This document shows positions 54,810 to 64,000 of a DNA stretch of 64,000 nucleotides, in pieces. Made by a program: the position numbers and the translations under genes. Within the stretch, counting starts at the first letter, position 1, and the number at the start of each line of letters is the position of its first letter. The notes below the pieces were generated by a model that made no database searches, was not told the DNA's origin, and saw nothing but the letters and a program-made list of their open reading frames with translations. The stretch is from Bolinopsis microptera (taxonomy: Eukaryota > Ctenophora > Tentaculata > Lobata > Bolinopsidae), in assembly GCF_026151205.1 (NCBI RefSeq), contig NC_087074.1, positions 20,377,945 to 20,441,944 of the forward strand, written 5' to 3'.

Positions 54810-55595
54810 ATTACGACGAAGGGAGGTCACAACACTGCGCGCAGGAGTGGCAAACGTTGGCCTTAATAGCTCAGTCACTGAGTGCCCAATTAAAATAATT
54901 TGTTCTGGTATGACTTACTACCACCACTGGTTCGAGAAATTTGTCAAATCGAAACATATTTGTGTTCATTTTTTTCAAAAGAAGGTTCATTTTCGCATTT
55001 ATTTGATAGTTTGGATAGTCGGATCGAGCCAGATTTTATTGAATTGTGTTTGGCCATTTAAATTACGTTTGCCCTGAAAAAATGAGAGTTCTAGCTTCTC
55101 AGATGACCGAGATATGAACCTTAACGAGGTTATTCATTACGTGTGATCAGGTGATTGGTTTACCTAATCACGTGATTAGGTGACCCCGTTAACCACCCCG
55201 TTAAACATTATGGGAATCGTGAAGGCTGCCCAATTAAGGTGTCGTGTCGCGGTGTCACATAATCACCCAGTCAATTTTGTTAACGAGATACAGAAAATGC
55301 TTGATAACTTCGTCATTTCTAATCCGTTTTGCCTCATATTTTCAGATCATATGCAACATTTAATAATCTACCGTCTCTGAAAAAATTAGACATCTAGCAT
55401 GTTCGGGGAGAACAATATAAGTGTTTTAATATTGAATGGGCGTGGTCTAAAATATTCGAATTTTCAAATTTTGGTGACGGAATCCTCGAACCAGTAGGTA
55501 CAGTAAACCATCTGCAAAGCAACAACCCTCAAATATAAAACACGGCGGAGGTATAAGACCGAACGTTTGCACACTGACTTTTGGCCCACCCTGTA
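54810..55595 (-). mobile_element. mariner-type element end, interrupted by a ~700-bp insertion
   Basis: The right terminal repeat (55565-55595) is a perfect inverse of 48880-48910. Its expected subterminal partner (GTCACAACACTGCGCGCAGG) is ~720 bp away at 54827-54846. The intervening insert is bounded by GCAAACGTT and AACGTTTGC. Its left edge has tRNA-like A and B boxes (TAGCTCAGTCACTGAGTGC, GGTTCGAGAA), and an inverted B box (CTCGAACCAGTAGG) lies near its right edge. Confidence 0.55.
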
Positions 55596-57042
55596 TTATA
55601 AAAGTAGTTTAGATCGGTGTATTTCACTGTTTTTACTGAATTTTTATTTGATTACCATTTTACAAGTTCACTGAGGATGGCACGACTGTTAAAAATCGAG
55701 ACTTGAAGGATTGATTAAATTTCAGGCTCATCTTCATCCGAAGATATAACGATGTTGATATCATGTAAAATCCGGATTGGAGTATTATTTATGAGTCGCA
55801 TTGTTGTAATGTATTCTGTGTAAAATTATTTTATCCCGGTTGTTGCGACAAGTGAAAATGCTCTTATTAGGGAAAGGAGTTTACTCGACGTTTCAATGTA
55901 ACTACATCGTATTCATGATCTCAAATTATTTGTTATATAGTAGTGTTGAAATACATTGGGGACATAAAATGGATAGTAGGGGCACTGGGGATATTTTGAT
56001 GTTTGTGTCTCCAGTAATCAACGTATCCCTTTTATTCATCTTCACCAAGTTTTGTAGAAATTTAGAACAATGGAGACAAATTGCTCTACACTAACAGTAA
56101 CTAGTAGGGATCACACAGACAGACAAGAATCTTATAGTTCTTGATTCCTCCTTTTTTTGTCCGTTCGGTTTTCAAAACGAAAAAAAAAATAGAGCGGACA
56201 AAAACGGACAAAAAATAACAAAAATGGAAATCCTCCTCCTCCTCTTCCACCTCCTCCTCAGTCCTCCTCAGTCGTTCTCCTCCTCCTCCTGAGTCCTCCT
56301 CCTGGGTCCTCCTCCTGGGTCCTCCTCCGCCTGGGTCCTCCTCCTCCTGGGTCCTCCTCCTCCTCTTCATCCTCCTCCTCTTCCTCCTCAATCATCAGTC
56401 CCCCCTCTAGCAGGTGGCAAATTATTACTTGTGCCACTGTTTGCCGTTTGGGCCGGAAAGTCCACTTGCCTCTGGTGTAGAAAGATCAATCCGGCTGTTG
56501 ATTCCTAGAGACCGTAAGTTGTACTTCAAGAAGAGGTTGCAAAGATAAACGGTTGGTTCCTATTGTGTTTCCGGCAGTAGAAAACAGTCTCCCGACAGAG
56601 GTTGATGCCGATGGTGCAGACAGGTATTTTCTCACTAAAGGGCGCTATCCTTGGCCTTACAAATTATGGAATTTGTAGTAGTTGCACAGCAATACTAAGG
56701 TGATAGGACTACTGCGGAGTCTACCGGCCAAACCTTGTTAACAAAGCCGCAGTCAATGGAATTATTGAAAATGCTCACAATTTCAATGTGATTTTAAACA
56801 TAACCATTAACCATAACTATTTTTAAAATGATAACGGATGGGATCTATACATTTTAAAGGTGATTAATTAACTTTAGTAAACCTTGTATTGTAAGGCTAT
56901 CAATGATTTGATTTGAGTTTCCAATTTCCTTCAGGTCGTAACCTGCAAAAACATCTTAATCCCTTATATTTACTATTAATGTATGATCATTGATCATGTA
57001 TAGTCTCTTATCATACTTAAATGTCATATTATAATTCCAGTG
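55596..57042. other. non-coding region upstream of the MYND gene
   Basis: No supported exon. At 55630-55700 there is a sequence (TCACTGAGGATGGCAC) also found, diverged, in the intron between MMS19 exons 5 and 6 (about 41150-41215). 56237-56400 is a simple repeat. A 5' UTR exon of the MYND gene may lie here, because its ATG follows a splice acceptor. Confidence 0.5.
56237..56400. repeat. (TCC)n-rich simple repeat
   Basis: A polypyrimidine tract of CTCCTCCT and GGGTCCTCCTCC units on the plus strand. The minus-strand ORF through it is a low-complexity artefact. Confidence 0.9.
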
Positions 57043-58893
57043 ATGGCTTGCGTTGCCGATGAAATAGACCTGTGTACTGACATGAGTAAAGCAACAATAG
57101 AGCCATTAACTGATCCCAAAGACACTGGATTGATCATTGCCGATCCTGATAAGATAAAACAGGTCATGAAGATAATGAAAGATGAAGATAAATCAAATGT
57201 GGATCTGGATGAAAAGTTAAGTTCTCTTATGGGTGAGAATGTGTTTGTTAGAGAAATAATAAACCAAAGTACTAAAGCTATAGCTGATGCTGAAGAAGAG
57301 TTGCATGTGAAATGCATGTTGGAGGATCTGGGATATGGAAAAGAAGACAGTGACTCTTATGGAGATGGGGAACAATCCCAACTGTTTGGCGCTGAAGCTA
57401 TGAAAATGCAGGCTCAAAGTGCTCAAAGGATGGACTATGATTTCGAGCACAACACTCGTCTGTCTGAGTGGTCCAAAGCATGTTACGAGGGCAACAAAGC
57501 TGCTGTCATTGAACTTTTGAACAAAGCTACTGCCATTTCCAACACAGAGGTCATGCACTTAATTGAGAAAAGAGAATCACTTATGCGGGTTTGTGGCTTG
57601 TTTCATATAGTTTTTGGAGTAAGAAAGAATCCAAGCAAGTCACATGTAGAAATCGCCAAATTATTAATTGAGAAAGGTGCTAGAGTCAATGCTAAAGATG
57701 TTGGAGGATCAACATCTCTCAATCACTGCATGTCTCAGTTTGGGAATCCTTATTCTCTGGAAATAGCCAGAATGTTGGTTGCCAATGGAGCTGATGTCAA
57801 TTCCACCAACAGATTTGGTTCAACAGCTCTCTTTGAACCTTGTATCACTTTGAATTATGAGTACATTGAGTTTCTTGTCTGCCACGGTTGCAATCCAAAG
57901 CATGTTGATAGTTTTGGGGTCTCTTGTTATGCATATGCATCGATGAATCAGAAAATAGCTTCTATTTTCTCTAAAGGAAACTGCCGATTAGCTGAAAAAG
58001 AAAAGTGGATATTAAAACTATCAGGCAAGGAAAATCTTGTGGATGCATGCTCAAACTGTGGAGCTAAAGATAAGGTTCTGAAGAAATGTTCAGGATGTCT
58101 TGTGGTTGGGTATTGCAGCACTGCTTGCCAAAAGAACCATTGGAAAGCTCATAAAAGACCCTGTAAAGCAAAACAAACTGAGAACAAGAGGAATGACATG
58201 GTTTTAGTGTTTCATCCAGTAACTGAACCAGGGAAAGGTGAGAAGCCTAAGAGAGGCAAACAGCTGTCTGATGGTAAAAACGTGATTCTATGTGAGGAGA
58301 AAGCTATGAGAGTTAAAGTTCAGGTGAGATTTGTGATATTAATTACGGGCTTTAAAAGTAATTAGCTTACTGCGGAGATTTAAATCCTTAAGTTGGATGT
58401 ATTTTAACTTATCACTTCCACATGTTAATTGTTAAAGGTGAATTATATTGTAATACTAGTACCAGGACTAAAAAACTATAATTCTAAATATAGTAACATG
58501 TTCAGTAATTGTAAGTTCTATGTTTTCAGGCTGTAGTCGGAGGACAAGGAGCCCGTGCTGACAGGCCTCTTATAGTATACGACAAACAACGTTCCTACCA
58601 GGCCACCATTCTACCTTCAGGTATAGTTACAATTCTAAGTAGTACTCATGTGATTACTTTAAATCATATCCAAAACTCGCTAGTACTTATACAGATCATA
58701 ACAACTCTGGCACACACTATGATATATATTATTATATATAACATTGTTATTTTCAGAGGAGAATTTCAAGAAGTTGTTTGATATGATACAGGATAAGGGG
58801 TACGGTGGGATAATACTTTACTTTACTGCTACTCTTAAGAAGACCTCTGATTTACATGTCAATATTAGTGAGACACATCCTGAAACTTGGTAG
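57043..58893 (+). CDS. ankyrin-repeat / MYND zinc-finger protein, 3 exons (502 aa)
   Basis: Exons 57043-58323, 58530-58620 and 58757-58893; GT-AG, phases 0 and 1 agree. Residues ~1-115 are acidic and unrecognised. Ankyrin-type repeats lie at ~200-310 (EIAKLLIEKGARVNAKDVGG and EIARMLVANGADVNSTNRFG). A MYND finger lies at ~336-375: CSNCGAKDKVLKKCSGC, then YCSTACQKNHWKAHKRPCK, with all eight zinc ligands. MYND domains bind proline-rich partners. The C-terminal ~120 residues (exons 2-3; RPLIVYDKQRSYQATILPS, LFDMIQDKGYGGIILYF) are not typical of ANKMY2, so I give no symbol. The ATG lies 2 bp after a splice acceptor (ATTCCAG|TG-ATG), so an upstream non-coding or coding exon, or a spliced leader, is likely. 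Confidence 0.85.
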
Positions 58894-59773
58894 TACTTAT
58901 CTCTACTTATATAAGTAAAGAGGAGTATGTACTTATTAAAATACTGATGTTACATTATATTATTATCTTTATATACTTTCATACTGACTAATATAGTTTA
59001 CATTGTGAAAATGTTTTAATGCTTCTTAAATTATGTACTTTAATCTTAAATTGACGATGACATTGGTTTATATGAATAATGAAACTGGTTTGTACATGAT
59101 TAAAAGGTTTACCATGATCATTTATATTAATTCGTAGTTTTATGATTATGGTTTAAGGTTTTAGAGTTAAAAGTTATATCTGTTTAAATAATTGTTTGAT
59201 AGTTTTTCATAATAATTTATTTGTAATTATCATGCATGTTTTCTACCATCTAGATTTTTTGGCTGCATTACTTTATTGACAATCATAATATATCCTGAAG
59301 ATTGAATTTATTAAACTGTTTTGATCACATTTTATGACATCTTTATTTTATGTTTAAAATTCTACAGGACGTAAATTATGTATTTGATGCTTATACTTAA
59401 ATGGGTTTTAGAAAGAAATTTTTTTCATTGAAAATGTAATTTTTATTTTTATATTTCTAGATCTTGTAAACTCTTTTATAATGAAAACTTATTACTTGTT
59501 TCCTTTGATTATAGGGATTTGAAATAAAGCAGTTTTATTGATGAATTTATCAATAATTATCGATGGATAAATAAATCGATAGAAAAATCAACCATCTAAG
59601 GGTCTGCGAAGTGCGATATGGTTAATTGTTATGTTTTCGATATGATTCTTAAATGTCCGTTTCTCAGTTGAAAATATCACAGATTAAAAATTTCAGTATA
59701 TTACGATAAATATTTTCTAAACTATCATTAATAGGAATGCTAACATTTGGTGCAATCAGAGTGAACGATTAAA
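58894..59773. other. intergenic, MYND gene 3' side to KDM2 5' side
   Basis: Very AT-rich, with AATAAA-like signals (for example 59523 and 59569) that could serve the MYND gene. No exon seen. Confidence 0.55.
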
Positions 59774-62700
59774 ATGAAAGAATCAAAGAGTGGACGGAAG
59801 ATTGTAAGTATTGTTGCGATTATTGTTTACTATGTATAAACACTAGCCAAATGGTGATGTTGCGACCAATGGATTCATGCACATAGCTTCATCCGGGGTC
59901 CAAACCCCCTTCCCTGAAATACAGGTGTTTCCAATTGATGCAATCTCATGATGCCAATGTCGATTATTCGATTGAAATGATCCTTCTTGTAGACCGTATA
60001 ATATTATAATCATTAGTAGAAACATGTATCTGATTTATCTACTGAGGCACCCTACACCCTTGAAAAAAAAAATTTTTATTCGATTTTGAAAATTGTAGAC
60101 CTCGAAAAATCATCAAAAAACGAGGTCCACGATTTTCAAAATCGAATAAGAAATTTTTAAAGGCCTATCTCAAAATTCTGCCCGGCTCATCTCTTTTAAA
60201 TGATGCCTAGAACATATCCTGTAAGTTTCAGGGTGATTGCTCGAAAAATGTAGGAGAAGATAGATTTTTAGACTCGATTTTCAGGGAACGCAATCAAAAA
60301 TCGCTCGTGCAATACAATTACACACACGCGCTGACCTTTGACCTGCAATAATTTCGGCTAGGAACGATATTTTTTCCACGGGATCAAAAGCATCTGATAG
60401 ATATTACTCCCCTCTATCAGAAACAACTAAAAAGTCGATTTTGAGAAAATTTCCATGAAGACCCCCCCTGCCCCCTTAACCCTGTAGTTCCACGGCTCAG
60501 TTTTGCAACCAGATTTGCTCACATTTTTTCTCACATTTTTGCGACCGGAAATGAAATTCAAAAATATTTCTCCGCACGGAGAAATGTTTTTGATATGACC
60601 CAAAACTCCGTGAAAGCAGTTTTAACCTGGGCGCTCGTGTGGGTTAAATTTCATTATATTGCGCCCACGTGCGCGCGCAAATCTGCGTGCAAATACCAAC
60701 CGTGGGAAACTGCCTTCGCAGAGTTTTGCCTTTCAAAACTCTTTTCGCGGAGTTTTGTGTCAAATCTGGTCGCAAAACTGAGCCGTGGAACTGGGCTGTA
60801 AGTGTTGGGTTAAAACCGTTCCAGGAACAACATTATAATCTCTTATTATTATACCTCTATTAAAAGTCTTATCAGCGGCGCTGTGCTGAGAAGTTTTACG
60901 ACGAGGATCTCGGTTTAAACATAAACGCTCACAATATCACAACGTTTGATTTGTTCGAGAAGGTTAACGCGGATATATTCACTAAGGACGATGGATCTGT
61001 GTCTTACCTTCCTGCTAAAGGTTTGCTTTTATTGGTTTATTTTAAATTAATAGGTGCAATTTATTTAATATTCTACGGCATTGGTAGGTGGAAACACAGT
61101 CATTTATACAGTGGATCTTAGTAAAGCTGCTGCTATTTCAGATGTTACACTGCAAAACATTATGAGGCGAGGATTTTCCAAACCATTTGTTGTGAGAGCA
61201 GAGACTGGAAAGCCACCCGGGTTGAGGTATGTACTTTGTAATGTGTAAGGTGTCCAAAAAAGATAACCAATTAACTTTTGTTAATAGCTCGCCTTTAGCC
61301 TAGAACATCTTGAGACGTCTCAAGTTATTTGCCATGATGCTCTAGAATCTGTGCTTAAAATATCAAGGCAAAACCCCATCAGCAAAATGAGATGGTCCCA
61401 TATATCGATTAAACGACCGTGCTTAGTGCTATCTATAAAATTGAAGGCATCAACTCTTACCCACTGTCTGAAATCCTTGCTCCAAATGAAGATAACCTTA
61501 ATATAATGGGCACTTTCAGTATACATACAATTTCTCCTCAATAAGCGTATGGTGTGAAAGTCATCTTGACTTGTCTCCAATATAAAATGATGCGTTTCCC
61601 CCAGAGTTCCAGAGCCTGAGTTTGATGCTAAAGACGTTGAGAGACTTGTAGGTAAGTTGCAATCCAATTTTGTAGAATTGTGACGATAGTTTTCTGAACA
61701 TTTTAAAATTAATTCATGTACCATACCTTTTTTTTTTCTGCGATTTTATTTTAAAACACAAATTGATTTGATTTGAAACTTTTACAAAATAGCAAGTATA
61801 CAAATGTACAGCAATTCGAACAAACATATAAAATGGGCCGAAATGTATAAATGCTAAAAAGCGTGGGTCAGTGAAACAAGTACAGAGGACAACTTTCAGA
61901 ACAGGAGTTTTTTGGCCGCCCAAAGTCTCAATAACATCACCTCCACCTAGTAATAAAATTATGAAACGTGAAAAGTGTGAAACAATCAAATAATAATGTA
62001 TTTATATAATATAATTGTCTCTCAAATACAGATAAAGTCCGTAAACTCTTAAAATACTCCTACAACTACATATTATACTGATCGGTGTCCGAGAAACATG
62101 AATTACGTCATCATGGTGCCTTCTTAACCCGGCTACAGACCTTCCCGTTACGGATGTAGTGGTCGAGATGAGTCTGTTCAGCCCTCTTCTTCTTCAGGTC
62201 AGTTACCACGTTCTTCCTTGCTGCACGCTCTTCACTGGATCTATCAGGACAGATCCATACATCTTTGTGTGCATCAGCCATCCTCAGTCTCCCTGTTTTC
62301 ATCAGAATCTGATGAACTGCTGTTGAGCTTGGGACGGTGATCTTGACTGGTCGGATAGCCGTGATACCTGGCCTCTTCCAGCCGACTCTAGTCGCTTCAA
62401 AATGAGGTTTCTCCCCGATCTCCTCCAATACTGCGGTAACCAGAGCTGGAAGCTGTTCTCCATCCTCTTCTTTCAGTCCAAACACTATCAGATTCTTGCT
62501 CCTGTCCTCCTCTGCAGCCACACTCTTCATTACATTCTTCAGAATTTTACTGTTGCAGACCGCGCCATTTGTGCTGTTCTTTTGTACAGCGGCACTGTAG
62601 CTCTTAATCCCTGTCTCCACCGTTGTTTGTACTGTCTCTTCAACTGACGTCTTAAACAACTGTAGTTGTTCGTCCTTCTGCACTAGCAACTGGTCCTGCA

Positions 62701-63869
62701 ACCTGACTATCTTTTCCTTGTCTGCTAGTGCTTCCGTCTTGAGGCACTCAACGATTTCCATCATAGCGCTCATCTGACTACTCTGCCGTCGTACGAGGTC
62801 TGCTGCTTGCATAACCCAGTTTGCCATATACCTTTTATAGATAGACGGAGACATGAGTATTTCTTGGTCCATATCTCCACGAATTTCGAAGTTTTCTAAT
62901 TTCAGTAGACTTGCCATCGAAGTGAACCATCTATCAGCACAGCCCTCTACATCTTCCTTTTCTTCATAGTTGAAATCCTTGAGTTTCTTCTGAGATCGGG
63001 TCAAATGTAAATCATCCTCCGTGGTGTACATTGTATAGTAATGTACAAGTATACACACGCAAAGGCTTACTACGCGGTAGCAGCAAACTGAACTTATCGC
63101 AAAGTTACAAAAGATAAGAGAGCTCGATAATTGCAACGTAAGCTACACACACACTACACACGAATTAAATTAGTATTATTTTAAAATCCTGTCTTGTTTT
63201 TCTCAGTATAGTTTAAGCAACTGTGAAGTCTTAGTATCAAAATATTTTGTAAACATTTTATGAAATTCATGGTTTTCCAAAATTGTATTAAGCTTTTAAA
63301 TTAGTCAACGGCTAATTTTGAAGCATTTAATTTGGCGTTACACCAATCCTCGTAGAAACAATTTATAGGAATTTCATCATGTGGGCAAAATGTACTTAAT
63401 TATTGTATAATTGTTGGTGCTGTAACTAGTTTTTGGAGCTTGCTAATGATTAAAGTACACCCATTTTCGCGCGCACTCGTGTTTAAACCGCGCGCGGTGG
63501 GCAACGAACTATGATTAGTTTATTTATTCTATCATCGCCTATCGAAATTGTTCGAAACATTGAGAAATTCCAAAAGTCAATGGTGATGACAGTTAACACT
63601 TCCTTGCCCCGACGACCCAATTTTCAATGGAACTGAACTGACAGGTAAGTGGCCGAAGTGTTGCTCTATTTACTGAGTTTGTTATTATTCTACTAGGACC
63701 TACAAGAAAGGTGGACGTGATGGACGTTAGCACCCAAAGGAGCTTACAAATGACCATGCACCAGTGGGCTAAGTATTTCGAGTCCAACAAGAGGGATACC
63801 TTGCTGAATGTAATAAGTCTGGAAATATCTAAAACCCCACTCTGTGATCTAGTATCTCCGCCTGACTTT
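59774..63869 (+). CDS. KDM2: KDM2-type JmjC histone H3K36 demethylase, first five exons (178 codons), partial
   Basis: Exons 59774-59803, 60876-61020, 61088-61226, 61605-61651 and 63697-63869, with consistent phases; the gene continues past the right edge. The protein starts MKESKSGRKIRRCAEKFYDE, like the RRRYEDDG-x-SDDE start of vertebrate KDM2A/B. Then FSKPFVVRAETGKPPGLRVP (vertebrate DPLIFKNSDGLGIKMP), DAKDVERLVGPTRKVDVMDV and MTMHQWAKYFES. VDVMDV-x-TQ ... MTM-x-QW and LNVISLE fit KDM2 better than PHF8/KDM7, and there is no PHD finger before the JmjC region. The Fe(II)-binding HxD/H residues, CXXC, PHD and F-box would lie downstream. Intron 1 holds two MITE-like structures, and intron 4 an antisense LINE ORF1-type gene. 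Confidence 0.93.
60071..60158. repeat. ~35-bp-arm hairpin in KDM2 intron 1
   Basis: ATTCGATTTTGAAAATTGTA then GACCTCG at 60079-60104 pairs with CGAGGTCCACGATTTTCAAA then ATCGAAT at 60121-60148, across a 16-bp loop. It is a strong stem in RNA of either strand. Confidence 0.75.
60486..60792. mobile_element. ~307-bp MITE in KDM2 intron 1
   Basis: 32-bp terminal inverted repeats: AGTTCCACGGCTCAGTTTTG at 60486 and its inverse CAAAACTGAGCCGTGGAACT ending at 60792, with one mismatch in the rest. The interior has several smaller palindromes (CTCCGCACGGAG) and no ORF. Confidence 0.8.
62111..63031 (-). CDS. LINE ORF1-type protein (306 aa), antisense in KDM2 intron 4
   Basis: Start at the ATG at 63031 (MYTTEDDLHLTRSQKKLKDF). 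The longer frame to 63136 has only non-ATG starts. Residues ~75-165 form a coiled coil (SAMMEIVECLKTEALADKEK, VRLQDQLLVQKDEQLQLF). Residues ~180-270 look like the RRM-type domain of retrotransposon ORF1 proteins (RSKNLIVFGLKEEDGEQ ... RPVKITVPSSTAVHQIL ... VWICPDRSSEERAARKNVV). These proteins bind RNA and form trimers. No ORF2 follows and no clear poly(A) or duplication was found, so it is a truncated element or a retained ORF1 gene. The frame is fully open. Confidence 0.75.
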   Translation of the reverse strand: MYTTEDDLHLTRSQKKLKDFNYEEKEDVEGCADRWFTSMASLLKLENFEIRGDMDQEILMSPSIYKRYMANWVMQAADLVRRQSSQMSAMMEIVECLKTEALADKEKIVRLQDQLLVQKDEQLQLFKTSVEETVQTTVETGIKSYSAAVQKNSTNGAVCNSKILKNVMKSVAAEEDRSKNLIVFGLKEEDGEQLPALVTAVLEEIGEKPHFEATRVGWKRPGITAIRPVKITVPSSTAVHQILMKTGRLRMADAHKDVWICPDRSSEERAARKNVVTDLKKKRAEQTHLDHYIRNGKVCSRVKKAP

Positions 63870-63938
63870 GTAAGTCACTACATACTTTACTGAGTCCTAG
63901 AGGTCGTTCACATATTACGTAATCATTTCTTGGAACAT

Positions 63939-63964
63939 CCCCCCCCCCCCCCCCCCCCCCCCCC
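63939..63964. repeat. 26-bp C homopolymer in KDM2 intron 5
   Basis: Uninterrupted C run. Similar long C runs lie at 35829-35850 and, shorter, near 51700. The lengths are prone to sequencing error. Confidence 0.95.
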
Positions 63965-64000
63965 GAAATATAACTACGAAACTTACTATAACATTGATTG

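Noticed and set aside
56101-56391. Minus-strand Arg/Glu-rich ORF
   Set aside because: Translation of a (TCC)n simple repeat.

Overview
The window is nuclear DNA of an invertebrate animal. Conserved metazoan genes (RPAP2, MMS19, mitochondrial ribosomal protein mL54, KDM2) are split by short GT-AG introns, spacers are AT-rich, and there are LINE pieces, mariner-type ends, MITEs and a tRNA-derived SINE. I cannot place the species; a cnidarian or similar small-intron invertebrate is a guess. No bacterial or organellar features are seen.

Layout. 1-691: first exon of RPAP2 (minus, runs off the left edge). 1541-33163: a head-to-tail array of ten intronless BTB-domain genes, all on the minus strand. 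Their N-terminal ~215 residues are nearly constant and their C-terminal halves carry short hypervariable patches. Seven copies look intact. One has a +1 frameshift, one a 2-bp frameshift at its extreme C-terminus, and one a nonsense codon. The array is interrupted at 3832-14203 by a ~10.4-kb giant inverted repeat, which sits ~40 bp past the stop of the second BTB gene. Each arm has a TATA box and an outward-facing ORF for a protein with 6-residue SSxQPK/SSVPPN repeats and a hydrophobic C-terminus. The left copy is open and the right copy is decayed. 316-bp satellite units lie near the ends.

34217-43503: a complete 20-exon MMS19 gene (minus, 987 aa reconstructed). Its introns hold a 5'-truncated LINE, a MITE, two blocks of a minisatellite that also abuts its stop codon, and a 49-bp array that copies its own 3' splice site. 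44537-46654: three-exon mL54 (minus, 131 aa), with a SINE and a dispersed repeat in its introns.

46655-57042 is mostly non-coding and repeat-rich. It holds a perfect pair of mariner-type ends 6.7 kb apart, a reverse-transcriptase relic, a diverged copy of the 316-bp satellite, and the last exons of an unidentified plus-strand gene (ending at 54186). 57043-58893: three-exon ankyrin/MYND-finger gene (plus, 502 aa). 59774 to the right edge: first five exons of KDM2, with a LINE ORF1-type gene antisense in intron 4.

The single-copy genes are housekeeping: Pol II import/CTD phosphatase, Fe-S protein assembly, mitoribosome and histone demethylation. The accessory part is the BTB array and the palindrome. 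The BTB proteins could be adaptors with a fixed oligomerisation/E3-binding half and varied recognition surfaces. That is inference from the variation pattern only.
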